A stretch of 64,000 nucleotides of DNA from Bathynomus jamesi (Eukaryota > Arthropoda > Malacostraca > Isopoda > Cirolanidae), in assembly GCA_023014485.1 (NCBI GenBank), contig JAJOZX010002357.1, positions 406,501 through 470,500 on the forward strand, read 5' to 3'. The position numbers were made by a program, and so were the translations under genes. A model generated the notes under the pieces. The model made no database searches, was not told where the DNA came from, and saw nothing but the letters and a program-made list of their open reading frames with translations. Shown here in pieces: positions 54,488 through 64,000 of this stretch (its first letter is position 1; every line of letters starts with the position of its first letter).

Positions 54488-54536
<49 letters not shown>
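54301..54536 (+). mobile_element. Microsatellites around a PLE tail with type 2 hammerhead
   Basis: AT and GT arrays enclose 54406-54490. There the order is CTGACGA, extra G, GTGTAT-loop-ATACAC, then AAAAG where GAAAG is expected, followed by CTTGAAATAATTTTTTTTC and TTTGCATCAT. The G-to-A change should inactivate it. It matches the minus-strand fragment at 1003-1076. Confidence 0.5.
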
Positions 54537-54756
54537 CAGAGGGTTGACAAAAGTAAATAGACATTTTTTTTTTTGTAAAATGATTTGATTTGATTATAAA
54601 ATTCAGTAAATAATAGAAAATGAATCAATATAGTTAAATTCCTGTTGATTTCCCCTTTGCATTTACTGATTCAATAATTTTTTATTATTTGTTGACTTTT
54701 ACTCATATAATCAAATAATTTTTCTTTTGGAAAAAAAAACCAAAGATGTACCCTCA

Positions 54757-54763
<7 letters not shown>

Positions 54764-54844
<81 letters not shown>

Positions 54845-54857
54845 GAGAGAGAGGAGA
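54764..54857. repeat. (CT)n(AT)n(GA)n microsatellite
   Basis: CT units, then AT units, then AGAGAG, giving an imperfect hairpin. Confidence 0.95.
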
Positions 54858-54966
54858 GAGAGAAATAATGATACAAAAACAATTGTTTATATTCTTTTTA
54901 TTACTCAATATTGCGTATACACAACACACGAGTATATGGTCGTTTACACTTCCAAACTGTTCACTT

Positions 54967-55185
54967 CGATCACCCGACTTAACCCCTTTGGACTGTTATT
55001 TCTGGGGATCCGTTTAAACACTTGTGTATCGTGACAAACCCAGGAATATGGTAGAACTCCGTCAAAGAATCCGAGAGGTTATTGAATTCCTTCCACAAGA
55101 GCATCTTCGTAATGCTCTAATGGAGTTCAAGAGTCGAATATACACTGCAGCGACGAATGCTAGTTATCATGTGGAAGTGTTCTAA
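54967..55185 (+). pseudogene. Mariner transposase C-terminal fragment
   Basis: [16 protein letters not shown] (third catalytic Asp) is followed by an in-frame TAA, then VYRDKPRNMVELRQRIREVI and EFLPQEHLRNALMEF, ending VEVF. No TIR partner is recognisable; AT repeats flank it downstream. Confidence 0.75.
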
Positions 55186-55199
55186 ACTTTCAGAATTTG

Positions 55200-55244
<45 letters not shown>

Positions 55245-55247
<3 letters not shown>

Positions 55248-56721
55248 CGTGTTTCACAACCGGTCTGCCATACTTTGGGGGGTGATATCGAGTAAAAACG
55301 TTAATACAACATAGGTGCTATTTTCAACCGTTCCGGAGCTACGAACGTCTTAAGATGTGCAAACAACAAATCCCTACTTGTGTGTAGTGGTAGTTTCGGT
55401 TTACGAAGTTACCACTACTAATCCTCAGTTTTTTTCTTTCAGTTGGTTCTGATCTGTGGTTCGAGACATTGTGTTGTGCTAAGGAGAACAATCAAAATGA
55501 ATCAACAGTTCACACCCGTTGAATACGCTGATATCCATTTCATTTATGAATTCCGTGATGGTAACAGCAGAACGGCAATTGAGGAATGTCGAAGACGTTT
55601 TCCGAACCACCGAACACCGAACAGGCAAGTGTTTAGTGACACACACCAGAGATTAAGGGAAACAGGGACAATTGTTCCACGTAACCAAGAGCATGTAGCA
55701 CGACGGCCCGTTGCTGTGCAGGAGCGCATACTGGACCTAGTACAACGTAGCCCAACTACCCATATTCGAAGGATTTCTAGACGAATTGGTGAATCCGCAT
55801 CGCGTGTTTGTATCCCTATCATTTGCAACGTGTGCAAGCTCTTCAACCGGGTGATTACGATAAACGTGATCAATTTTGTCAGTGGATGGTTATGCATCGC
55901 CAAATTCTTAATCGCATTCTGTTTAGTGATGAAGCACAATTCATTCGGAATGGAATTAACAATAGACGAAATTCCTACTTGAGGTCCGCCGATAATCCCC
56001 ACGGTATCGTTGAAGGAAACTTTCAACATCGATTCTCGGTGAATGTTTGGTGAGGTGGAATTGGAGATCATCTGATTGGACCGTTTGTTTTGGAACAATA
56101 ATTAACTGCTGATATTTATCTGAACTTCTGATGAACAAATTGCCGCTTTTGATGGAAGACGTGCCCTTGGAGACAAGGCGCAGGATGTTTTTTCAGCACG
56201 ATGGGGCGCAAACGCATTCTGGTCGTCATGTTACGGATTACTTGAATCAGCGGTACGGGAATTGTTGGATTGGTCGTGCTGGTCCAAAATCGTGGCCCCC
56301 GAGATCTCCGGACCTAACCCCGTTAAATTTCTTTTTATGGGGGTTTATGAAAAAGATAAGAGATGGTCTACAAGACCAAAGTGCAAACGAGAGAGGAACT
56401 CTTGCGTCGGATGATGGATGCCGCTGCTTACAACGAGAACACCCCGAAATGATTCAATGGGCAGTGGGCTCTTGTTTGGAACGAGCAAGGCTGTGTACTG
56501 AAAACCGAGGCGGACATTTTGAGCATTTATAAGGTGTATCTCATAAAATGTAGCAATAAATACATCAGATTAATACTCTCGTTTATTTTTTTCCGTGCAC
56601 CTTAAAAGGTCCGTAGCTCCGCAACGGTTGGAAATAGCACCGATGTTGTATTAACGTTTTTACGCGATATCACCCCCTAAATCACCCCTAAAGTACGGCA
56701 GACCGGTTGTGAAATACCCTG
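55245..56721 (+). mobile_element. Mariner element, 1.48 kb, decayed left TIR
   Basis: Left end CAGCGTGTTTCACAACCGGT and right end ACCGGTTGTGAAATACCCTG are inverted, with further homology inward (GGTGATATCG, TAAAAACGTTAATACAAC, CGGAGCTACG). TA flanks the right end only; the left abuts a CA repeat. Confidence 0.88.
55497..56532 (+). pseudogene. Mariner transposase, long, frameshifted
   Basis: It starts MNQQFTPVEYADIHFIYEFR. DNA-binding helices are RTAIEECRRRFPNHRTPNRQ and HIRRISRRIGESASRV. After a frame change (about 55805) YPYHLQRVQALQPGDY and ILFSDEAQFIRNGI (first Asp) follow. After a stop near 56051 and another shift come FFQHDGAQTHSGRHVTDYLN (second Asp) and [20 protein letters not shown] (third Asp). 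The end GGHFEHL is the classic mariner C-terminus. Some codons between the helices and YPYHL look deleted. Confidence 0.88.
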
Positions 56722-56782
56722 TATATAAAAGGAAAATATAGCCAATTATTTTTGTACTATTGTTTCTGGAACAGTATATATG

Positions 56783-57161
56783 AGGGGTCCCGCGTCTTAA
56801 GGTACCTAAGCGCCAAAATTAAAATTCGTCAGAAATCGCCTCCAAAGTTCAACAATATTCTGGCAATAGTATCTCTGTTATTAATTGAGCTAGAACGTTC
56901 ATTTTTGGCTAAATTAGAGTTCTAAGTATGCTAATGAAGATGTTGACGAGTTTTTGGAATAGATTTTCATATTTTATATATATATTTTTTAAATTTTTTG
57001 ATTTTCTTATTATGACGAACTTTGGGTGAACTTTTGGCTGGCGATAGAGGTGAAAAAAGTAGTTCGCTTCATAAGGTTTTCAACCATACTTCTAGTGATA
57101 TCCATCAAAAACACATTTTCGCCTGTGGTGGCGCTTAGGTACCTTAAGACGCGCGACTCCT
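56783..57161. mobile_element. 379-bp TIR element, superfamily unknown
   Basis: Ends AGGGGTCCCGCGTCTTAAGG and CCTTAAGACGCGCGACTCCT continue as TACCTAAGCGCCA / TGGCGCTTAGGTA, giving about 33 bp of TIR. AT-rich flanks hide the duplication. No coding frame. Confidence 0.7.
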
Positions 57162-57271
<110 letters not shown>

Positions 57272-57329
57272 GATTGAATTCAGAATGGTCCCCTGAAGTT
57301 TTTTATGATACACACAAACCGTGCTGGAA

Positions 57330-57657
57330 CAAGGAACTCTTCTTGGAAAATTAAATCCACTATAGTCCGAATAAGTAATGGTAATGGCAAACGCTATAGT
57401 TTTTCTTTTTCATGATGTTAGCCCGACGTGGGGAACGGGTCACTCACAAAGAGGCCCCAAAAATATAGCTTCCCTCACTAGCTATCTGCAGATAGCTGGT
57501 GAGGGAAGCTATATTTTTGGGGCCTCTTTGCGATGGACCCGTTGCCCACGTCGGGCTAACATCATAAAAAAGAAAAAACTAGTGTTTGTCATTTACCATT
57601 ACTTATTCAGACTTTAGTGGATTTAATTTTCACAGAAGAGTTCCTTGTTCCATGCAC
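57330..57657. repeat. Long near-perfect palindrome (arms about 160 bp)
   Basis: It is centred on CTGCAG at 57486-57491. The arms share GGAAGCTATATTTTTGGGGC, AACGGGTC/GACCCGTTG, GACGTGGG and TTAGCCCGACGT with scattered mismatches and indels. There is essentially no loop. Outer edges include AACAAGGAACTCTTC. No coding frame or clear target duplication. Confidence 0.8.
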
Positions 57658-57678
57658 GGTCTGTGTGTATCACTATTT

Positions 57679-57795
57679 AGCGAGACTGTGGAAAATACTC
57701 GATTTGACTGTGACGAACCTACGAATGATCCAGATCATATATTTAAGTTCTTCTGTTTCTTATATATTTTAATACTTGCTTTCCTTTAACCCTTT
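57679..57795 (+). pseudogene. Duplicate fragment of second-type LINE ORF2
   Basis: It matches 50978-51105 (TAGCGAGACTGTGGAAAATA, then TTGACTGTG and ATATTTAAGTTCTTCTG), including the TTTAACCCTTT that starts the TTAA MITE in that copy. Confidence 0.65.
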
Positions 57796-57799
57796 TATG

Positions 57800-59030
57800 C
57801 CTGAATTATGAGTGTGTGTGTGTCGAGCGGGTTTGCCACCCGAATGTACTGTAGGAATTTGACGATGGCCTCAATCCAATTGGGTGGTCTCCTGGTTTGT
57901 AGACGGAGTTTTTCCTTAAGAACTATCGACAACGTCACTCTTAGAGTTATGGAACCCAGAAGACTTCGTAGACACTTTAAGTTTTTTTTCAATAAATGTT
58001 GCTTATTTCCACTCTCACATGGGTAATTACGTTGTCTCGGAATGTTACTTTCGAGTAAAATGTCCGACTCTTTTGCGAGGTAATACGTATAATTTATTCA
58101 GAGAATTGGGTTAGCCAAGTAATTTACGATGAATGGAAACACTTAAGTTCACTTCTTTGATTTTAATTATTTCCGTCATATTTCAAATTAATAATGAACA
58201 AATTTATAACAATATTTAAGTTTAATTTTGAGTGATTGATGGGTTCGGTAATTTCTTTTGAGGAATTTTGGAAGAAGTGAAATGTAAATAATTCTTGGTT
58301 TGAGACTTAAAGTAAAAATCTGAAAATTATGGATAACGACATTAATAACTGAATTTAACGACTAAGTTGAAGCAAGTTCAAAACTGAACAAAGTTACGGA
58401 TTTACTGTTTCTTAAATTTAGTACTGCAGCAGAGGTTTAATAAATAATTTCTAAGAGGATGTAACGTCACTAAACAGTCGATCACAGAGCCTGCGTTAAT
58501 AAAACGCGAGAGAAGAGGGGAGAACCCCTAAATCGAGGCTCCTCGATCTTTTATAACTTCTGGAGGTAGAGAACGATGGAATGGAGAGATTACGAGGTCC
58601 ACCAATGAAATTGTAGTATAATTTGTATGCTAAGAAATTTTCTTGTTGATGGGTTTGCAGAATTTGAAGCTTAAAGGCGCCAAACTGGAAGGTTTAAAGA
58701 TGGTATAAAAGTTACTAAAAATGGTTTCACTTTGAAGGGAAATAATATTATAAAAATGAATGTGTATAATAGGAACATTTCTGTTGAAGTTAAGGGAAGG
58801 TTGGAAAGTGAACGGATTAGGCTGGAATTTGGAATATACAGAGATTATTACAAGGGGAGTCGATTTATACTATATAAGGCTATATTTAACTAAAATTCAT
58901 CTCTGGGCACTATAAAAGAGTTTAGTAGAAAATTAATTATCCAAATGAATGACAATTTGACAAGATGCATTTCTATAAATGCTCAATCAGTGATGACAGA
59001 GCGAAGTTAAATGACAATATAAATGATTAT
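57800..59030. other. Spacer without recognised gene
   Basis: Short open frames on both strands (57795-58026) lack motifs. A more GC-rich stretch at 58440-58600 (AACGCGAGAGAAGAGGGGAG) could be part of an LTR or unknown repeat, but no terminal repeat pair was found. Confidence 0.35.
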
Positions 59031-59304
59031 AGAAGAATTTGTGCGATATATATATATATATATATATAATTTTTTTTTCATATATGTATCGCATTTACTG
59101 ATTTCGTGAGATTACGAGACTACATGAGATGATGTGATTACATGAGATTACATGGGATCACATGAGATTACATAGTTGAGACGCAATGCATAAAACAGGA
59201 GAACTGCAACACTGTGATGATATGACTAAGGGATTTTGGTTTAACACGAAGAAGTAATTCGTCATGGACGAACTCATTTGGACTGTAGAGTTTATGACTA
59301 TGGG

Positions 59305-59359
<55 letters not shown>

Positions 59360-59722
59360 TATAACTGCATGACCGCGCAGTATATAAATGAATAGAAACG
59401 ACATAAGTGTTAAGGAACGTTTCTGCACACGAGGAGAGAGATAACGAATAAATGAAAAAATGAGGCGAACCGCCCGGGAATCGAACCCAGGGCCTTCCAA
59501 TTGCCGGTTGGACGCGCTACCATTATGCTACTACGGACCTCGCTTAATCACAAATCGAAATTCTCCCACATAGGGCAGAAACCAATGCCCTGAGAGGGCA
59601 CCCTCGCAAATCGTGAATATGCGCATATAACTGCAATTCCCGGGCGGTTTCGCCTCATTTTTTCATTTATTCGTTTATCTCTCCTCCTCGTGTGCAGAAA
59701 CGTTCCTTAACACTTATGTCGT

Positions 59723-59728
<6 letters not shown>
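59360..59728 (-). mobile_element. tRNA-derived SINE-like repeat with inverted tail
   Basis: The minus strand of 59464-59543 reads GTAGCATAATGGTAGCGCG (A-box) and GGTTCGATTCC (perfect B-box), with anticodon stem TCCAA/TTGGA around CCGGCAA and T-stem CCTGG/CCGGG. The acceptor stem does not pair well, so it is a tRNA-derived repeat rather than a functional tRNA. The downstream tail (CGACATAAGTGTTAAGGAAC, GTTTCTGCACACGAGG) occurs at 59397-59470 and again inverted at 59640-59727. A piece is also at 34345-34440. Confidence 0.65.
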
Positions 59729-59775
<47 letters not shown>

Positions 59776-59777
<2 letters not shown>

Positions 59778-59973
59778 ATCAAATGTAGAATTCGGACCCC
59801 AGCCTTCTTTAGTTAGCTTTATAAGGCTAACTAACGAAAATATCACGACCTAACCTAACCAATCGTTAGGTTAACTGTACGCCCTTGACGATTGGTTAGT
59901 TAGGTCATGATATTTTCGTTAGTTAGCCTTATAAAGCTAACTAAAGAAGGCTGGGGTCCGAATTCTACATTTG

Positions 59974-59976
<3 letters not shown>
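59776..59976. mobile_element. Palindromic element, copy 5, variant outer ends
   Basis: The inner 150 bp matches the 20-22 kb family (GTTAGTTAGCCTTATAAAGC, CCTAACCTAACCAATCG, GTACGCCCTTGACG), but the outer 25 bp is GGATCAAATGTAGAATTCGG instead of GGATCACCTGAAGATCAGGG. It sits in an AT repeat, so the 8-bp duplication cannot be read. Confidence 0.85.
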
Positions 59977-60033
<57 letters not shown>

Positions 60034-60038
<5 letters not shown>

Positions 60039-60076
60039 ATTATTTCACGAAAGTAACACGTGGTTTTATTCATCAT
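60034..60076 (-). mobile_element. PLE terminal fragment
   Basis: ATGAAAATTATTTCACGAAA followed by GTAACACGTGG and GTTTTATTCATCAT matches the outer ends of PLE copies A and B, with an internal deletion. Confidence 0.65.
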
Positions 60077-60099
60077 ATATATACACACACAGTGTATAT

Positions 60100-60320
60100 A
60101 TATATATATATTCACTTGGGTAAAGTAACAGTCAGGCTCATTTCCACACGACGTGGAGTGTGCCCCAGTGGTCACCTTTAGCTCAAGCATTAACAGAATA
60201 AGCGGCCAGCTCAACCCAACCCAGCAGCAGCAAGCAGGAGGGAGCGAATCAGTCTCACAACGCGCAGAGTCCGCCACCGTAACATTGAGGTACCTGGCGC
60301 AGTGGCGCTTATATATTATA
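60100..60320. other. GC-richer segment, unassigned
   Basis: This balanced-composition stretch with CAGCAGCAGCAAGCAGGAGG differs from its AT-rich surroundings. No splice-flanked coding exon or RNA gene could be supported. Confidence 0.3.
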
Positions 60321-60637
60321 CAATTTAGGGTGTTTCATAAATTAAAAGTTTGGAAAAATTTTAATCCACATGAATCCCCTTGTTCCATTTGCTGAGGAGA
60401 CTGATAAACCGAAGTATTAATTCAATAGTTTAAAGTTTACGGGTCCCCATTTGATGCTCTGGCAGATCATAAAGGAAAAAATTAAACAAAAATCTGTCAA
60501 TGAATTTTTTTCAACAAACGAGTACCATTTCACTAAACATTTTTCACAAAGATACAAAAAAAAACCTAACACTTCTTGCGAATCATTTGTCCATGAAATC
60601 CTTCTTGTTTTATTCGGGTATTTCGCCCTATGCTGCA

Positions 60638-62651
60638 TCACAGTTTTGAGCAATACTGCTTCTGCTCTTCGTTCTTCGTCAGAGAACAGTTGAACTCTTT
60701 GGTGAGCGCGATGGCTCTTTCGGCCCGATCGTTGACGACAGAGATTTTGTTAACAGTTGCCGCTGCTTGCTTGAAGCCCTCTACTTCAGTCCACTCGGCA
60801 ACTGGCTTTTTCAAGAATTCTGTGTCCAAGTCGAATGCATGGAAGAAAGCCATCGTCTTTCCTGTCACGAACTCCGCCAGGTGTTTCGAGGCAAGATTCC
60901 TGACGTTCTTCCCTTGGGGTAGCTTGAGTTCCTTTTTCGATGCGGGCTTACCCAACTGACGACCATCTGAGCCTTTTCTTCATCTGCCACATCTGCGTCG
61001 AAGAACGCCATGGCAATAAGAGTCTCAGAGATGTACCATAGGTGTCGAGACATGCTTCTTGCGCAGCGTTAACACACGAATATCCCGACATGGCAAAGGC
61101 TTCCGCGTCACGCAGAAATTCCAGATCAACTGCGGCAGCCTTGCTTGAGGTTGCAGCACGAGTCCAACCTCGGATGTAGACGAGGGACACGAAGAGACCT
61201 ACGGCTGTCAGAGCTTCCAACTCGTGACTCGACATCTTGAACTGCTTCTTCAGTAGAATTACTTTCAAGGAGTAGATGGCTATCGCCATCCATCGAGCGT
61301 GATGGTAAGCGCCAGGGGCTCTGAGAGGGAAATCCACCACTTTTGGTTCTCCCAGGAAGATGAGAACCCTGTAGCAGTTCCTTGTAGTCATCGCGCTGAT
61401 GCGACGTGCTCACCATCCCTCTCACCAGCAGGACTGACTTCTCCCTCAGTTTCCCTCATAGAGTCATTGACTTGAGCAAAATCGTACGGCCGCACGTCCA
61501 ACCGGTCGATGAACTTCCATTGTGCCTGAAACCTCTTGAAAACGGGTATATCGGGGCCACTTGAAGGGCCGTATGCACGCTTGAAGACGGAGCTGAGGAT
61601 GACTTCATAGATGTGATGCCGACAGGGGAAGTACATGAGTTCTCTGCCAAGACCTTTCTCAATCAGGACGCAGGCCCCGATATGAATCCCGGTGTTCGAC
61701 GCTGCTGTCGTGTCGAAAGACAGTCCCCCGCACGCGCTCTTCCACCCTGTGTTCCTTGACCAAATCCAAGCAAACTCGCGCTATCTTCTCGCCGGTTCCG
61801 GACGTCACCTTAGGAACGCGAGCAACTTCTCCTTGCCGTCGCCAGAGACGAGGACGGCGATCCGTCAACGCTCTCCTTCCATTGCTCATTGTCAGGTAGG
61901 AGCTTACCGTCCAATGCAAGACAAGAGGCTGACCAGGACAAACTTCGTCGGATTGATAACTTTCAGCAGCCACCTTCCTGAGAGCCTTGCGTGTGCGGTA
62001 CATGGTACTGGCAGAAATGGACAGTTCATCCAAGTCAAAACCTAGTGATTTAGCCGCTGCAGCGTACGACATAGCTGAATCGCGGTACGAAATATTCAGC
62101 CGATCGTAGGTAGTCGTCACATCCTGTGAGATCAGATTCCTGCGTCGCTTCTTGGTTTATTTCCCTTGAGGAGGATGGAAAAAACTTCCACGGTTGGGTC
62201 AACGACATCTGAGTCAGTCTCTGACGAAGTTGAAATCACTACAAGCCCCCGTATCTTCTGCAGCTCCTTGTTCTTCCTGGCCTTCTCTCTGTTGTTCCTT
62301 AATCTTCTCCAGCCTCTTCCTTTTCCTAATCTCCTTATAGTGAAGCTTCATGTCAACAGGGCCCATGCTGCAGGAATTTGGATCTTCACGCTGCATGTCG
62401 AGAAAGTGGATGTCCTCTTGATTCTTCATCATTTCCTTAGCCTGTGAATGAGCAATGTCCATGATCTCCTTCGCTATTGCCTCCTTGAACATCGCCTCCT
62501 TCACTCGGAAGGACTCTGCTTTATGTGACTTGTGCTTCACAAGCCGGTCGTATTCCTTGAGAAGGGATTCCATCTTCCTCAAGGCCGAATCTCGACGCAT
62601 CATGGGGATTCGCTCTCTCCGCATCTCAAATCCCAAATATGAGACAGGCAT
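60638..62651 (-). pseudogene. Unassigned transposase, copy 2 (LHW[DGK] / FDTT / CRHH / ARW / AER)
   Basis: From 62651: a Lys/Glu/Met-rich helical region (KEAIAKEIMDIAHSQAKEMM, parallel to DLFDIAHANAL of copy 1). Then LHW, with GKLLPD only after a frame change (about 61905), VPKVTSGTGEKIARVCLDLV, SFDTTAASNTG, YFPCRHHIYEVILSSVFKRA, LRAPGAYHHARWMAIAIYSL, SRHLWYISETLIAMAFFD, and VVNDRAERAIALTKEF before the end near 60638. Motif order and spacing match copy 1, while intervening residues differ widely, so the two belong to separate subfamilies. At least four frame breaks. Confidence 0.65.
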
Positions 62652-62885
62652 CCAGGCACAGGTTCAGCATTTAGTACGTCCAAATTTTTGCTCCTTTTGG
62701 TGGTAAAAGTACTTTTTGAGTACTTGCAACTGAGTTGGAAGGCCACTTGATGTGATGTTCGCATCCGTCTGGCCAATAAGAAACACTTCTGTTTTCGCTC
62801 TGTAGACACCTGGAAAGAGAAAACAAACTAATAATTCCACAGAAATAATTTCAATTCATCGTCGTATTAATTTCATTAATTAAAT

Positions 62886-63071
62886 AAAGAAAAGCAGTAA
62901 CTGGGACTCGAAACCAGTGTCATAGCCGTTTGGCGGCATCGCTCAATCGGCGTACACAGCACGCTATCCACTACACATCTAGGGAGTGGATAGCGTACTG
63001 TGTACGCCGACTTGAGCGATGCCGCCAAACGGCTATGACACTGGTTCGAGTCCCAGTTACTGCTTTCTTTA
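62886..63071. repeat. Palindromic tRNA-like repeat
   Basis: Arms of about 90 bp are inverted around 62976. The plus arm ends CTGGTTCGAGTCCCAGTTAC with a perfect Pol III B-box (63043-63053), and GTGGATAGCG upstream could be an A-box. The minus arm has the same B-box with one extra base (62904-62915). It looks like two head-to-head copies of a tRNA-derived SINE; no complete cloverleaf was confirmed. Confidence 0.55.
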
Positions 63072-63560
63072 TTATAAAACTGATACGTGTACACTACGTT
63101 CTCTTTGACAATTCATTAATTAAATAAATTTCAATACCGCAGTAAAATTACATTAATTAGTATCATAAATAATTACCAGCTTAGTTGTCCAATATGCAAC
63201 AGACTAATTAATTTCATGTAATATTAATAATAAATATCACTACCACAGTAAAATGACAGAAATAAATATAATAAATTTCAATACCACAGTAAAATGAGAT
63301 AATTAGTAGCATATATAATACCCCATAGTTGTCCAATAGCTATACAACACGAAACCGCTCAAGTGACGAGAAAACCGTCTTCACTGCAGCGGCGAGAAAT
63401 GAACTGACAAAAAAGTCGTAAAAGTGGGGACCTCTAAATGCAGCGCGATCTGGTTTCAAACTTGCACAAACGTGTTTTCTTGTCTTTAGAATACGGAGAA
63501 ACGTGTGGATTAAAACTCCAAGCTCATTTTTATTTTACCCTATAGGTATGAAACACCCTA

Positions 63561-64000
63561 AATACATATACATATATATACACACACACGAATTTATGTT
63601 ACGTTCGTGTATCGAGCATTGTCCTCAGATTCATTGATAGTATTTTGTCTTGTAGTTATTTTTCGTATTATTTAGTTAACACTTCATATTTTTACACTTT
63701 AAAGTGAGTATTTTTATAATTTTGAGTCTTATTAAAAATTTGGACTGTGTTCGAATTTTTTGAAAGTTATATTACAGATATAGTTTTTTCGCGATGATTT
63801 CAAATATGAAACTCATTTTTGGCGGAATTTTTTTATTTGTATGTTATAGTCTATGAATCAGAAGTGCTTGCCAATCATGCTTAACATAAGCTCGTACAAA
63901 TTTTGCCCTTTGTGACAACTCGCCTTTTTATCTTTTACATTAGTCCTTTTGGCTGCGGCTATCCAGGCAAGGTGGTACAACTTTGTGTATAATTTAGGTC
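63561..64000. other. Right edge, unassigned
   Basis: AT/CA tract at 63565-63590, then sequence without recognisable coding or TIR features up to the window end. Confidence 0.4.

Larger units (their letters stand above)
60326..63560 (-). mobile_element. Unassigned hAT-like transposon, copy 2 (diverged relative)
   Basis: Ends TAGGGTGTTTCATAAATTAA and TATAGGTATGAAACACCCTA are inverted, with a second shared block inward (TTTTAATCCACA / TGTGGATTAAAA). No clean 8-bp duplication is visible (ATACAATT against AATACATA). The coding remnant at 60638-62651 shares all motifs with the 17645-19818 protein. A tRNA-like palindrome lies between the gene and the right end. Confidence 0.7.

Noticed and set aside
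58440..58600. LTR retrotransposon end
   Set aside because: The base composition hints at an LTR, but there is no second LTR, primer-binding site or gag/pol sequence nearby.
59464..59543. Functional tRNA-Ala (anticodon GGC)
   Set aside because: A-box, B-box, anticodon and T stems fit, but position 33 is C and the acceptor stem does not pair; part of a dispersed SINE-like repeat.

Overview
The window is eukaryotic and is almost entirely repetitive DNA. It is most likely from an arthropod, and a crustacean is my best guess. The reasons are long (CT)n, (AT)n and (GT)n tracts, many short GGTTAGG/CCTAACC runs (TTAGG is the arthropod telomere unit), dense Tc1/mariner, hAT, piggyBac-type, CR1-like LINE and Penelope-like (PLE) elements, and one plausible host exon. 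No species can be named from the sequence. There is no bacterial-type gene organisation.

Layout. 1-2.8 kb: microsatellites, two mariner deletion/foldback derivatives and a PLE tail. 2.8-7.1 kb: a head-to-head PLE with a GIY-YIG endonuclease end and inverted tails carrying hammerhead-ribozyme motifs; a mariner derivative sits in one arm. 7.1-10.7 kb: TIR elements, including a piggyBac-type MITE with a nested hAT and two abutting hATs with 8-bp target duplications. 11.5-14.5 kb: a small mariner MITE, a second head-to-head PLE and a foldback element. 15-17.4 kb: a Tc1-like remnant and a 15-bp minisatellite. 17.4-20.8 kb: a 3.4-kb element with long TIRs, a perfect 8-bp duplication and a degraded transposase that I cannot assign to a named family; a diverged relative lies at 60.3-63.6 kb. 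20.1-22.8 kb: four palindromic 200-bp elements with perfect 8-bp duplications, three of them inside a decayed CR1-like LINE whose 3' tail is tandemly repeated to 25.3 kb. 25.4-26.7 kb: a nearly complete mariner. 28.2-34.2 kb: a CR1-like LINE with SGNH-esterase ORF1 and endonuclease/reverse-transcriptase ORF2, inactivated by frameshifts, a stop and two Asp-to-Asn changes. 34.5-41 kb: two related hATs and two mariner derivatives. 41.3-42.2 kb: the N-terminal RT region of a PLE. 42.9-44.8 kb: nested hAT-type MITEs. 45.7-46.0 kb: one LDL-receptor class A exon, the only credible host coding sequence. 47.7-53.8 kb: a second decayed LINE type with a mariner inserted in ORF1. 54.9-57.2 kb: mariner copies and a TIR element. 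57.3-60.1 kb: palindromes, a tRNA-derived SINE-like repeat and a fifth palindromic element.

Nearly all coding stretches are broken, so the window is a graveyard of transposons with many nested insertions that can be ordered in time. The recurring oddity is that unrelated families (PLE, mariner, SINE-like, MITE) all appear as inverted, head-to-head copies with diverged arms. The most interesting candidates are the unassigned hAT-like lineage, the PLE ribozyme tails whose 3' repeats echo the GIY-YIG box, and the burst of palindromic 8-bp-duplication elements.
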